From an uncultured Niabella sp. (lineage in GTDB: Bacteria; Bacteroidota; Bacteroidia; Chitinophagales; Chitinophagaceae), in assembly GCA_934486785.1 (NCBI GenBank), contig CAKSQK010000001.1, positions 1 to 64,000 on the forward strand: DNA of 64,000 nucleotides. Direction: 5' to 3'. The notes under the pieces were generated by a model. It was given only the letters and a program-made list of their open reading frames with translations. It had not been told where the DNA came from and did not search any database. This document shows, in pieces, positions 1 through 8,647 of the stretch. A program made the position numbers and the translations under genes. How positions within the stretch are numbered: the first letter of the stretch is position 1; each line of letters begins with the position of its first letter.

Positions 1-75
1 CCGCCCTTTGTTCTTTCAAATTTTAATTCTTCTCTTGCCTTGTAAATTTATTGAATTGTAAACATAGGACGGGTT

Positions 76-200
76 TGCAATAGCGGGGCTGAACGGCTTC
101 GATTGGGCATCTGTGCAAGGTTCAACATTCGTTCTTCGATTGAACTTTAGTGCTAAAAATCCCCACCTTCGGCAATAGCCGAAACGTTATGCAGGTGCCA
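76..200. repeat. Structured intergenic element at the left edge
   Basis: This gap before the first gene contains no convincing ORF but has clear secondary structure. A perfect hairpin TTCGGC-AATA-GCCGAA lies at 168-183, and an inverted pair GTTCAA (120-125) / TTGAAC (140-145) lies upstream. A GGGG run near 84-87 could pair with CCCC at 161-164 and enclose both. The block ends in ACGTTATGC. The arrangement looks like a dispersed Bacteroidota intergenic repeat or cassette-end element rather than a known RNA. It begins with a tmRNA-like GGGGCTGA but lacks the rest of a tmRNA. Only one copy is seen here, so calling it a repeat is inference. Confidence 0.3.
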
Positions 201-225
201 GATTTATATGAGTATTACAATAAAT

Positions 226-266
226 TAAGAAAGGCTGCCTTTTCTGAGACAGCCTCTTGTTTTTTA
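226..266. terminator. Probable bidirectional terminator
   Basis: AGGCTG (232-237) and CAGCCT (250-255) form a short stem. A T-rich tract follows on the plus side (about 256-266) and an A-rich tract precedes it, which gives T residues when read on the minus strand. It sits 26 bases beyond the stop codon of the minus-strand metalloprotease gene, where a terminator would be expected. The stem is only 6 bp with a 12-base loop, so strength is uncertain. Confidence 0.5.
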
Positions 267-280
267 TTATTCTTTAAATT

Positions 281-2854
281 TTATTTCAAATCCAGCGCCT
301 GCCTGATCCTGTCCGACACATCCTGCAGGTGCATTTGTGTGCGCATATCAGAAGCGTTGCTGGCGCGCGCATCAACCTTTGTTTTCAGGCGCAGCAAAAA
401 TCCTCTTGCCACCGATGGTACATCCGTATTCAGAAAATTGGTGCTTGTGGCAAACGGCGGCACCGCTGCATCATTAGAAGTTGCGGATACCGGCGACGTG
501 AGTTTTGAAAGTGCCGTTACATATTGCTTTTGCAAATTGCGGCGGTACTGCGGTATGGCGGCGCCTGTTTCCAATTCTTTCCAAATGCCCGCTTCCACAT
601 CAGCCAGCATCTCTTCCATTTTATAAGGGCTTGCGCTGGCAAAGCGGTTTTCACTTACAGCCAGCATATTCAGCCTGTCTCCGGAAAGTAGACTGTTCAG
701 CACGTTTAATTGTACACGTGAAAAATAATCTTCACCAGCGGGGTTTGAGGTTTTATCCAGTATGTCTGCGTTTAAGATCCAATCGGGAGTTTCAAACAAA
801 TTCTTATGCAGGAATGCCACAGCTTCGCGCTGCTGTTTTTTATCAGTTGGCACATAAACTGCACCAGGCTCTTCCACACTTTTAAAAGTTTCTTCCACAC
901 CGCCCACATATTTCAGCACGTGGTTCATGTAGCGGTTGTACTGCACAAAAACCTGTTGCATAATCTCTGACAGGTTTTCGTAGCGGTCGGCTTCTTCCCT
1001 TGTCCATTGCGGAATACCAGCCACCACGCGTTTCAGGTTTCTTAAACCATATTCACTGGCCAGCATGGCATTATCGCCCACGGCTTCTGATTGAGAGCGC
1101 GGATCCCAGGGATTGGTTTCTGTGCCAAACCACAGGCGCGGGTTTTTCTTCAAAGCATCCACGATCCATTTATTGGTGATCTTTTTGTCTTCTTCCACAT
1201 CAGTTGCGCCCGAGTAGCCATAACCCCATTTAATAGCCCATTCATCATATTCTCCAATGCGCGGAAACAAACCTTTGGGTGAAATATTATCTTCCGGCTG
1301 TGCCACATAGTTAAAACGGGCATAGTCCATAATAGATGGGGTATGGCCATTGGCTTCCACCCATTTTTTATCCCTCAGTTTTTCAACCGGCACGGTACTG
1401 CTACTGCCATGATTGTGGCGCAGGCCAATGGTATGGCCCACTTCGTGAGAAGATACAAAGCGGATGAGTTGTCCCATCAGCTCATCAGGAAACTTCATTT
1501 GCTGTGCCCTTTTATCGTTAGGCCCTGCTTGTATGAGGTACCAGTTGTGCAGCAACTTCATCACGTTGTGATACCAGCCAATATGGCTTTCCAGTATTTC
1601 GCCGCTGCGCGGATCGTGCACATTGGGACCATAAGCGTTTTCTATATCCGAAGCAAAATAGCGGATCACCGAGTAGCGCGCATCTTCAAGGCTCATGGTG
1701 GTATCGTTCTTAGGCCATTCTTTTGCATAAATGGCATTTTTAAATCCGGCCTTTTCAAATGCTTTTTGCCAGTCGTTCACGCCCTGCATCAGGTAGGGAA
1801 CCCATTTTTTTGGCGTAGCCGGGTCAATATAAAATACGATCGGCTTTTGAGGTTCTACCAGTTGTCCATTACGCCACTTATTGTAATCCTGCGGTTTGGG
1901 TTCCAATTTCCAGCGAACGATAAAGGTTTTTTGCTGGGCACGTTGCTGGTCATCGGTAAATTTGGTGTATCTGTTGGCAAAATAGCCTACACGTGGATCG
2001 AAAAGCCTGCGCGCCGCTGGCGTTTTTGGTAATAATAAGAAGGAATTGTTCATTTCAATGGTAACTGCCCCGGCTGCCGATGCCACAGGAAAGTTTCTTG
2101 TTTTGGATGGAGTGGGTGTAGGCATTGGTGACGGTGGGTTGGCGGCAAATGTTTTTACCGTACGCACTTCTACGTTGATAGGATAAGCACTTACTTTTTG
2201 AATGAACGACCTGTCAGGAATAAGGTTGGACAGGTTGAGCGCCCGCTTTAAATTCGGGTTAAGGCTTACTGCTGCATTATCGCCAGCCAGGTAACTGGTT
2301 ACATCAATCACTGAAGTTTTATTACCCACAGCTTTTAATGGAAACGCGGCAATAATTGGATTGGCGTTGGAAAGCTCTACTGCTTTATAAATCTCGTCAG
2401 TAGAATCCGCCACGGCAATGGTAGCTACCAGGCGCAGCAAAATGTTTTTATCGGGTCCTTTTTCAAAACGGATCATCTGGTTATTGGCCTGCTCGCCGCC
2501 ATACAGGTTGGCGCCGCCGGGCACACTTACGTAGCGTGTAACTATTAATATGTCACGATTCATCAGGCTGTCGTGAATTTCAAAAAACCAGGTTTTGTCA
2601 ACTTTGTGTGTCCAAAAAAGTCCTTTTTGTGTAATGGCTTCTTTGGTGATTACTTCACTGTAAGGTTTTATTTCATCCCTTTTTGCGGCAGGGCGTGCGC
2701 CTGTGCCGCTGGTATCACGTGTTCTGTTTATAACAACGGTATCTTTTTTGGGTGCAGGCACACCGGGTTTTGGCGGAATGGTGTCTCTGGGCGTGTCCTG
2801 TGCTGCTAAGCTATACGAGCAAAACAGCAGAAACCAAAATAACAAATGTTTCAT
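281..2854 (-). CDS. Secreted zinc-dependent metalloprotease (metzincin, DUF5117/DUF4953-like)
   Basis: An 857-residue protein with a signal peptide (positive start MKH, hydrophobic core, cleavage near AAQ at about residue 19). It carries a full metzincin zinc site, HEVGHTIGLRHN, with H470, H474 and H480 as ligands and E471 as the catalytic base. A Met-turn-like SIMDY follows about 40 residues later. The long N-terminal region with a proline-rich stretch (about 235-250) and the C-terminal region match the large Bacteroidota zinc-dependent metalloproteases annotated with DUF5117, DUF5118 and DUF4953. It is probably periplasmic or exported, with unknown substrate. It appears monocistronic with a terminator just downstream. 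The family call is by motif and layout; the peptidase activity is inference from intact ligands. Confidence 0.85.
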   Translation of the reverse strand: MKHLLFWFLLFCSYSLAAQDTPRDTIPPKPGVPAPKKDTVVINRTRDTSGTGARPAAKRDEIKPYSEVITKEAITQKGLFWTHKVDKTWFFEIHDSLMNRDILIVTRYVSVPGGANLYGGEQANNQMIRFEKGPDKNILLRLVATIAVADSTDEIYKAVELSNANPIIAAFPLKAVGNKTSVIDVTSYLAGDNAAVSLNPNLKRALNLSNLIPDRSFIQKVSAYPINVEVRTVKTFAANPPSPMPTPTPSKTRNFPVASAAGAVTIEMNNSFLLLPKTPAARRLFDPRVGYFANRYTKFTDDQQRAQQKTFIVRWKLEPKPQDYNKWRNGQLVEPQKPIVFYIDPATPKKWVPYLMQGVNDWQKAFEKAGFKNAIYAKEWPKNDTTMSLEDARYSVIRYFASDIENAYGPNVHDPRSGEILESHIGWYHNVMKLLHNWYLIQAGPNDKRAQQMKFPDELMGQLIRFVSSHEVGHTIGLRHNHGSSSTVPVEKLRDKKWVEANGHTPSIMDYARFNYVAQPEDNISPKGLFPRIGEYDEWAIKWGYGYSGATDVEEDKKITNKWIVDALKKNPRLWFGTETNPWDPRSQSEAVGDNAMLASEYGLRNLKRVVAGIPQWTREEADRYENLSEIMQQVFVQYNRYMNHVLKYVGGVEETFKSVEEPGAVYVPTDKKQQREAVAFLHKNLFETPDWILNADILDKTSNPAGEDYFSRVQLNVLNSLLSGDRLNMLAVSENRFASASPYKMEEMLADVEAGIWKELETGAAIPQYRRNLQKQYVTALSKLTSPVSATSNDAAVPPFATSTNFLNTDVPSVARGFLLRLKTKVDARASNASDMRTQMHLQDVSDRIRQALDLK

Positions 2855-3025
2855 GTACTCTTATTTTTTAGTATGCCGCAAAGCGGCTGTTTTAATTGTT
2901 ACATGTAATGCATCAAGATACGATTCCCTGTTTTGGAAGCAGTATTCTTTTGGCTATTTCATGAATTTATTTGATAAAGAAACAAATGCTGAATGAGAAA
3001 ACAAAATTATTTATGATGTACGGTA

Positions 3026-4105
3026 TTACCTTCCTATCAAAAAGCCAAAACCAAGGTCTTCTATAATATCGCCGGCCCAATCTACCACTTTGGGAATGGT
3101 TTTACCGGCGTTGATACGGCGCGTGTAAGAAAGCCTGTAATCGTTATTATGGGTGAGGTAACGGTTATCGTTGGTTTTACCGGTAAGAAAAAGCCGTTTG
3201 GTAAAATAGCTGAACGCCAGCTCCCAGCGCGGTGTATTGTAACCTACGCCACCTCTGAAACTGACATTAGGATCAAACCGCCAGCGCTCATCAACTGTTT
3301 CCATAGCGGTAGCAGTATTGTATTCTTTTACATAGCCTACATCAGCATTGAGCGCCCCGATTGCGGTTACAAAAAAATGTTTGCCTGCAACAAAAGTGTG
3401 GCCATAACCTGCACTGGGCCCAAAAAGAAAATAATTCACTTTGTTTACCTGGGCCTGAGGGTAAATATTTTGATAAGCAGATGGTATCAAAGCGCTGTCG
3501 CCTTTTGCGGATCCGGAAAAAAATTCAACACCTGCCAGCAGCGAGCCTGCTGATCTTTTTTGCCATGAATCATATTTAAATGGCGGGCGGGCAGTAAATT
3601 TTTTGCTGTTGAATATCCACAGGCCACTTGCGCCCAGCAGCCTTGTGGCTACATCGGGCCGCACGTAAAAAAGCTCCTGCGTATAGGGTGGAACCGCGTC
3701 TGCACGCATATACATGCCTTTATGCAATTGAAAATAAATACCCGCGATAAATTTACGAGCAGCAAAAGTTGTATTCAGGCTGAGCGTTTTTGTTTTGCCT
3801 TTGCCTTTATTAAAATCCGGGTCTATGAGGCCAATACCATACGATGCTGAGAGTGATAACCAGTCAAAACCCACGCGAAGCCCTAAACCCACGGGAGCAT
3901 TAGTATAATAGCGAACACGGTCCTTAACTTCCGGCGTAGTGAGCGTAAAAGCCGATGCATTTTTTACCATAAAGGGTGTTATGATAAGCTTGCGCCGGAA
4001 CCTTTCATAATAACTGGTATCTGTTTGCAAACTGTCGGCCTGTGCAAATGCCATTACACCAATCAGACTGAATATGGAAAATAGGGCAACTCGTTTTAAA
4101 TACAT
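3026..4105 (-). CDS. DUF4421 domain protein, probable outer-membrane beta barrel
   Basis: About 359 residues. The frame opens at 4135, but the ATG at 4105 gives a normal signal peptide (MYLKRVALFSIFSLIG..., ending VMAFAQA), so that start is preferred. The mature protein has alternating aromatic/hydrophobic strands, many Tyr and Gly residues, and a C-terminus ending in a hydrophobic strand (GFGFLIGR), which fits an outer-membrane barrel. The stretch around ITPFMVKNASAFTLT and the GLGLRVGFDWLSLSASYGIG segment are typical of DUF4421 proteins, a Bacteroidota family of unknown function. It is on the same strand as the metalloprotease but 171 bases upstream, so not clearly in one operon. Confidence 0.75.
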   Translation of the reverse strand: MYLKRVALFSIFSLIGVMAFAQADSLQTDTSYYERFRRKLIITPFMVKNASAFTLTTPEVKDRVRYYTNAPVGLGLRVGFDWLSLSASYGIGLIDPDFNKGKGKTKTLSLNTTFAARKFIAGIYFQLHKGMYMRADAVPPYTQELFYVRPDVATRLLGASGLWIFNSKKFTARPPFKYDSWQKRSAGSLLAGVEFFSGSAKGDSALIPSAYQNIYPQAQVNKVNYFLFGPSAGYGHTFVAGKHFFVTAIGALNADVGYVKEYNTATAMETVDERWRFDPNVSFRGGVGYNTPRWELAFSYFTKRLFLTGKTNDNRYLTHNNDYRLSYTRRINAGKTIPKVVDWAGDIIEDLGFGFLIGR

Positions 4106-4165
4106 GCAGATGTAAATTAATGTATACTTTAACAATATTGGTTAACGCTGCCCGCACTGTAAAAC

Positions 4166-5215
4166 TTATATTACGCCCAGGCGCTTTTTAACTTCTGGTA
4201 CCACTTTGGTTCCAAACAATTCAATTGACCGCATGGTAAGCTCGTGAGGTACAAAGCCCAGGCTTGCCTGCGCAAAAAATCTTGTAAAGCCAAAGAGCTG
4301 GTGCTCGTAAATGATCTTTTCTGTTACTTCTTCAACACTTCCCACCATCAGCGATCCTTTAGGGCTGCGCATGTACTCGTATTGATCCCTGCTCATGGGC
4401 TGCCAGCCACGGTCACGCCCCACGCGGTCCATCATTTGTGCATAATACGGGAAAAATGTATCGGCAGTTGCCTTACTGTCATCACCAATAAATACGTGGT
4501 TGTTTATGCCCACCTGTATGTCTTCTTCTTTTTTACCCAATTGCATGGCGCTGCTTTTATACAGGTTGATAAAGCGTGTAAACTGTTCGGGCATGCCGCC
4601 AATAATGGCCAGCATAAGGGGCAGTTCTAATTTTGCTGCGCGAATAGCTGATGCCGGTGTGCCGCCTGCCGCCAGCCATACAGGCATGCTTCCTTCCACG
4701 GCTCTTGGGTACACGCCCAGGTTATTGATGGAAGCCCGGTGCCTACCTTTCCATGAAACCTTTTCTGCCTGATTGATCTCAAGCAGCAGATTAAGCTTTT
4801 CTTCAAAAAGCTCGTCATAATCCTGCAGGTTGTAGCCAAATAAAGGAAATGATTCGATAAAAGAACCGCGACCCGCCATAATTTCAGCCCTGCCGCCGGA
4901 GATAAGGTCTACCGTGGCAAACTGCTGGTACACGCGTACGGGGTCTTCTGAACTTAATACCGTAACCGCGCTTGACAGCTTTATGTTTTTTGTAACCGCT
5001 GCTGCCGCTGCTAAAATGGTTGTGGGTGATGATACGGCATAATCTGGCCGGTGGTGTTCTCCTACGCCGTACACATCAATTCCAAGCTCGTCAGAAAGTT
5101 TTATTTCTTCCAATAAATTTTTAATTCGTTCCTGTGCGTGAATGCCTTTGTTGCCGCTTTCGGGCGCCATATCAGCAAATGACATCAATCCAAATTCTAT
5201 TTTTTTCATATCCAT
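4166..5215 (-). CDS. LLM-class flavin-dependent oxidoreductase (luciferase-like monooxygenase)
   Basis: A 349-residue cytosolic protein of the bacterial-luciferase TIM-barrel superfamily. Visible family hallmarks are the N-terminal strand KIEFGLMSFAD, GVGEHHRPDYAVSSP near residues 50-65, the AAAAAVTKNIKLSSAVTVLSS segment, the GRAEIMAGRG flavin/substrate-loop motif, and PVWLAAGGTP. Members use reduced FMN or F420 to oxidise organic substrates, and the substrate here cannot be told. A Bacteroidota -7 box (TATATTTG, 5223-5230) stands 7 bases before the ATG, suggesting an almost leaderless transcript. A second ATG two codons in (5209) is an alternative start. Confidence 0.85.
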   Translation of the reverse strand: MDMKKIEFGLMSFADMAPESGNKGIHAQERIKNLLEEIKLSDELGIDVYGVGEHHRPDYAVSSPTTILAAAAAVTKNIKLSSAVTVLSSEDPVRVYQQFATVDLISGGRAEIMAGRGSFIESFPLFGYNLQDYDELFEEKLNLLLEINQAEKVSWKGRHRASINNLGVYPRAVEGSMPVWLAAGGTPASAIRAAKLELPLMLAIIGGMPEQFTRFINLYKSSAMQLGKKEEDIQVGINNHVFIGDDSKATADTFFPYYAQMMDRVGRDRGWQPMSRDQYEYMRSPKGSLMVGSVEEVTEKIIYEHQLFGFTRFFAQASLGFVPHELTMRSIELFGTKVVPEVKKRLGVI

Positions 5216-5222
5216 TTTTGCT

Positions 5223-5230
5223 CAAATATA
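5223..5230 (-). promoter_or_regulatory. Promoter -7 element for the luciferase-like gene
   Basis: TATATTTG on the minus strand matches the Bacteroidota -7 consensus TAnnTTTG and ends 7 bases before the ATG at 5215. No clear TTG -33 element is seen 19-21 bases upstream, so the call rests on the -7 element and its position. Confidence 0.35.
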
Positions 5231-5285
5231 GTTTACTAAAACCATGCCCCGATTGATGTAAGATAAGAACGCAGCAGGGAGGTTT

Positions 5286-5783
5286 TTATAAAGTATTTGG
5301 CATGAGAGGCGCAATCTGATGCAAAAATTTTTGATGTTCATCCGGCGTGATGATCATTTTTTTTGAGGTGTTGGTCGTTAATAAAATGGCATTGTTAAGG
5401 TTGGTTGCGTACCATTGCATTTTACCAAGTTTTTTATTGTAATAACTTCCATAATAACCCAGAAAGCCGCCGTTGCCCAAGGTTCTTATCGAATAGCGAA
5501 GATCTGCGCGTTCTATCTTTTCAGCTTTACTGATGGTGCTGACAGGTATGCTTTTGTTACCAAAAGGCCGTTTTATGACAATGCTATCGCCTGATAATAT
5601 ATATTGGGTGGTGCTGAAACCCCAGCTAATAATAAAAGCGGCTACTAAAAGCACGGCGGCTACGATTAATCCAAACTGACTGATATCTATAAATAATAAG
5701 GTTCCTATCGCGATAGCATTGATCAGCATTACAACAGCGGTGATCCATTTGGCCTGTTGATCCAGGCTTGCTTTAAATACCAT
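5286..5783 (-). CDS. PH-domain membrane protein (bacterial PH-like)
   Basis: A 165-residue protein with two hydrophobic helices near the N-terminus (about residues 14-52, short turn between) followed by a small beta-rich domain containing YILSGDSIVIKRPFG and a C-terminal helix. Two N-terminal membrane helices plus one PH-like sandwich is the layout of small bacterial PH-domain proteins. It follows the alpha/beta-hydrolase gene with one base between stop and start (TAA-C-ATG), so the two are almost certainly cotranscribed and translationally coupled. Function unknown. Confidence 0.6.
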   Translation of the reverse strand: MVFKASLDQQAKWITAVVMLINAIAIGTLLFIDISQFGLIVAAVLLVAAFIISWGFSTTQYILSGDSIVIKRPFGNKSIPVSTISKAEKIERADLRYSIRTLGNGGFLGYYGSYYNKKLGKMQWYATNLNNAILLTTNTSKKMIITPDEHQKFLHQIAPLMPNTL

Positions 5784-5784
5784 G

Positions 5785-7158
5785 TTATTTTAATTTTAAG
5801 ATCCAGCTTGTCATTATATCCAGTACTTCGGGCGAAATGGTTTCTTCAATCTGGCCATACTCAGCTACCGAGCCTGTTTCGGCTTTTTGAAACAGGTGGT
5901 TCAGGTTCGGCAGTTCCACAATCTTATAATTTTTATTTCCGGCTTTTTCAAGGCCCAACTTCCAGCCGGCAAGGTTTTCTTTTGCAGAAACCTGTATGTC
6001 TTTACTGCCATTAAGGGCCAGCACCGGGATTTTTAATTTTGTGATATATGCCTGTGGGCTAAATTTTAAAAAGTATTGGAACCACGGGCTTGCGATCATG
6101 TTTACCTGCTGGTCAATAACGGTTTGCTTTTGCTCAGGCGTCAGGCTTTTGAGCGCATCTGTTTCAGGCATTGTATTTAAAAACGCTTTAACGTCCTGGG
6201 CAAAATTGCTGCCTTTGTAGTCTTTTACAAATCCAAAGATCTTCTGGTTTTGCGCTGTTGCTGCCTGCGCTGCGCTGTCACTGCCGCCGCTGGATTTTGT
6301 AACATCAAAAGTTTGCTTTAGCATTAAGTCATAAATATCAATACCCGGCCCGGCCAGCGAGATAATGAATTTCACATTTTTATTACCGGCAGCTACCATC
6401 GGCGCTATCATGCCTCCCTCGCTATGGCCAATCAAACCGATATTATTATAACCACGCTTTGTTAAAAAATTCACAGCCGCATCAATATCCGTTGCAAAAC
6501 CGGCAGTAGTGCCAGCTTCTTTTCCTTTTGTTGAACCGCCCACACCGCGGTCATCTAAGCGCAGCACCCCGATACCATTTTTTGTAAGATGGTCGGCAAT
6601 TACCCAAAACGGCTTGTGCTCAAAAAGGGTTTCATCCCTGTCCTGGTCGCCGCTGCCCGTAATGAGCACCACCACGGGAAACTGTTTTTGATCCTTAGGC
6701 GTGGTTAATGTTCCGGCCAGGGTATTTATATCAGCAGGATTGGTAAACTCCACCTCTTCAATCTGGTAATTGAAGGGAGGTTTTGGTGTTTGCGGCCGGT
6801 TGGCTGGTTTGGCAGCGCCCTTTTTAAATGTCAGCGGCAGGCTCATACCCATTTGAGTAAAAATACCCGCAATACTGTCGCCGGCAAGCGTACCTTTATA
6901 TACAGCCTGTATCACTTTGATCTCAAACTGCAGTTCATTACCTGAAAACATTACCTTACTTACCGGTATGCCGTTTGCACCCTGCGCAGGGCTGTCCATA
7001 GTAGCAGTTAGCGAATCGCCTTGCTGATGCAGGTGTAATACCAGTGGCAGCTTCATACCCTGTACAAATAAATCACCACTCCATGTGCCGGTTACTGACT
7101 GCGCATTGGAAAAATGCAATGCACACATGACGGTTATAAAAAGTAAAAATCTTTTCAT
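5785..7158 (-). CDS. Secreted alpha/beta hydrolase with N-terminal beta domain
   Basis: A 457-residue protein with a signal peptide (MKRFLLFITVMCALHFSNAQ). Residues about 20-115 are beta-rich (VTGTWSGDLFVQGMKLPLVLHL...) and resemble the N-terminal domain often joined to Bacteroidota esterase-like hydrolases. The catalytic domain has VVLITGSGDQDRDE, a nucleophile elbow GHSEGG with Ser246, the strand PVLALNGSKDIQVSA supplying the acid, and His421 in NLNHLFQ. The triad is therefore complete. Exported carboxylesterase or peptidase activity is likely; the substrate is unknown. It heads a two-gene unit with the PH-domain gene immediately downstream. Confidence 0.8.
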   Translation of the reverse strand: MKRFLLFITVMCALHFSNAQSVTGTWSGDLFVQGMKLPLVLHLHQQGDSLTATMDSPAQGANGIPVSKVMFSGNELQFEIKVIQAVYKGTLAGDSIAGIFTQMGMSLPLTFKKGAAKPANRPQTPKPPFNYQIEEVEFTNPADINTLAGTLTTPKDQKQFPVVVLITGSGDQDRDETLFEHKPFWVIADHLTKNGIGVLRLDDRGVGGSTKGKEAGTTAGFATDIDAAVNFLTKRGYNNIGLIGHSEGGMIAPMVAAGNKNVKFIISLAGPGIDIYDLMLKQTFDVTKSSGGSDSAAQAATAQNQKIFGFVKDYKGSNFAQDVKAFLNTMPETDALKSLTPEQKQTVIDQQVNMIASPWFQYFLKFSPQAYITKLKIPVLALNGSKDIQVSAKENLAGWKLGLEKAGNKNYKIVELPNLNHLFQKAETGSVAEYGQIEETISPEVLDIMTSWILKLK

Positions 7159-7230
7159 GGTATCAATATTTAAAATTAACGGGCATAAAGGTCGAAAAAA
7201 TAATTTGATCCTTTACAAGATCACATTAAA

Positions 7231-7256
7231 AAACCGCTCTGCAAACAAAGCGGTTT
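7231..7256 (-). terminator. Rho-independent terminator after the MBL-fold gene
   Basis: AAACCGCT (7231-7238) pairs with AGCGGTTT (7249-7256) around a 10-base loop. Read on the minus strand it is followed by a run of T residues. It lies about 95 bases beyond the stop of the MBL-fold gene. Confidence 0.75.
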
Positions 7257-7352
7257 ACTAAATTTTAAAACTTATTCGACAAGCAACGTAGAGGTCGGTA
7301 GGCAAATATATGGTAATTGAATACATTCCTAACGATTGTTAGCGTAAAAGTT

Positions 7353-8126
7353 TTACACATTTATAACAAGCCCGTCAAAAGCGGTTTGGCGAGTGGCAGG
7401 TAATTGTTTGTTTACCAGTTCGTTCAACCCCATTTGATGAGAGATGTGGGTGAAATAAACCTGCAGAATTTCCAGTTCATCGGCCAGCGCGCAGGCTTCA
7501 TCCAACGTAAAATGTGAAATATGTTTTTCCCGCCGAAGCGCATTTACCACCATTACCTTACTGCCTTTTATTTTTTGTTTTGATGATTCTTCAATTCTGT
7601 TGGCATCGGTGATGTAGGTGAAATTGCCAAAGCGGAAAGCCATCACGGGCATAAACAGGTGCCATACAGGAATAGGCTGCACGGTAATATCTCCAATAGT
7701 AAAAGCTTCTTCGGTTATGGTATTAAGTTTAATGGAAGGAATGCCCGGGTACTTTTGCTCCGCGAAAGCATAGTTAAATTCTTCTTTTACCCTGTTTAAA
7801 GTAAACGCTGTGCCATATACCTGCATTGGCTTTTGCTGAAAATAATTGTAGGCGCGCACATCGTCAAGCCCGGCAATATGGTCTTTATGCGAATGCGTAA
7901 AAAGCACAGCATCCAACTGCCTTACATTTTCACGCAACATTTGCTGGCGAAAGTCAGGGCCTGAATCTACTACAATGGTTGTTGTAGCGCTTTTTATTAA
8001 AATGCTTGAGCGCAGCCGGTTGTCTTTAGGGTCGCCAGATGTGCATACTTCACAATCGCAGCCGATCATCGGCACGCCGCTGCTGGTGCCGGTTCCCAAA
8101 AAAGTGATTTGTAAAGATGTAGGCAA
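7353..8126 (-). CDS. MBL-fold metallo-hydrolase (PhnP-like)
   Basis: A 257-residue cytosolic metallo-beta-lactamase-fold protein. It begins with LQITFLGTGTSSGVPMIGCDC and has a Cys pair (CDCEVC) like the PhnP/RNase Z side of the superfamily. The metal motif THSHKDHIAGLDD starts near residue 78, and later metal ligands occur at VWHLFMPV, YITDANRIEE and FTHISHQMG. PhnP-like members act on cyclic phosphodiesters; there is no phosphonate cluster here, so the substrate is open. Downstream is a strong terminator. Confidence 0.8.
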   Translation of the reverse strand: MPTSLQITFLGTGTSSGVPMIGCDCEVCTSGDPKDNRLRSSILIKSATTTIVVDSGPDFRQQMLRENVRQLDAVLFTHSHKDHIAGLDDVRAYNYFQQKPMQVYGTAFTLNRVKEEFNYAFAEQKYPGIPSIKLNTITEEAFTIGDITVQPIPVWHLFMPVMAFRFGNFTYITDANRIEESSKQKIKGSKVMVVNALRREKHISHFTLDEACALADELEILQVYFTHISHQMGLNELVNKQLPATRQTAFDGLVINV

Positions 8127-8200
8127 TGAAATGATAAGTTGATAAGTGGACTGGCTATTGATGTTCCAGGCTTATTAAATTAATAAAAAATAATCACATC

Positions 8201-8485
8201 TTAATGATCCTGCTCGTTTTGCGGCACGTTGTTCAGCACTTCCTCATACAGTTTTTTAGCGGGCTCCTCAAGCAATTCGGTAGCAATTTGCAGTTGCGGA
8301 ATGAGTTCAATCAGCGTATTGATGCGGCCTTCGAGCTGCAAAAATTTATTCAGCACCACTACTTTCTTATTTTCAAGTATGCAGTAGCCGCTTTGAAACG
8401 TACCCCGCTCATACCTTAAAATATAACCGCTCTTTTCCGGAATGTCTTCCAGCTTATCTAATGTGCTTTGTGTATATTTTATCAT
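8201..8485 (-). CDS. Conserved small hypothetical protein
   Basis: A 94-residue cytosolic protein. The frame is open from 8506, but a -7 box TATCTTTG occupies 8504-8511, so the ATG at 8485 (MIKYTQSTLDKLEDI) is the better start. It has a small mixed alpha/beta layout (GYILRYERGTFQSGYCILENKKVVVLNKF, then an amphipathic helix LIELIPQLQIATELLEE) and an acidic tail. I recognise it only as a protein type common in Bacteroidota genomes, with no known function. Its 5' end faces the HD-hydrolase gene across a divergent gap. Confidence 0.6.
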   Translation of the reverse strand: MIKYTQSTLDKLEDIPEKSGYILRYERGTFQSGYCILENKKVVVLNKFLQLEGRINTLIELIPQLQIATELLEEPAKKLYEEVLNNVPQNEQDH

Positions 8486-8503
8486 AATAATCCCCTCTGC
8501 TGG

Positions 8504-8511
8504 CAAAGATA
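8504..8511 (-). promoter_or_regulatory. Promoter -7 element for the small protein at 8485
   Basis: TATCTTTG on the minus strand matches TAnnTTTG and stands 18 bases before the ATG at 8485. It overlaps the upstream ATG at 8506 and argues against that start. No clear -33 TTG. Confidence 0.35.
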
Positions 8512-8647
8512 ACGTTTTGAAAAATCAGTTGCCGGTTACCAGCTAAGCAGTAAGCAATCAGGCATAGAAAACAAAGTTCAGCAGAGTAAAAGATAATCAT
8601 TCGGGCATCCGTGGCATTATACATTCTATTTACGTTATTTTGTACCT

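Noticed and set aside
85..250. A tmRNA-like start (GGGGCTGA followed by CGGCTTCGATTGGG)
   Set aside because: The following sequence lacks a peptide-tag frame, the tRNA-like 3' half and a CCA end before the metalloprotease gene; only the first bases resemble a tmRNA.
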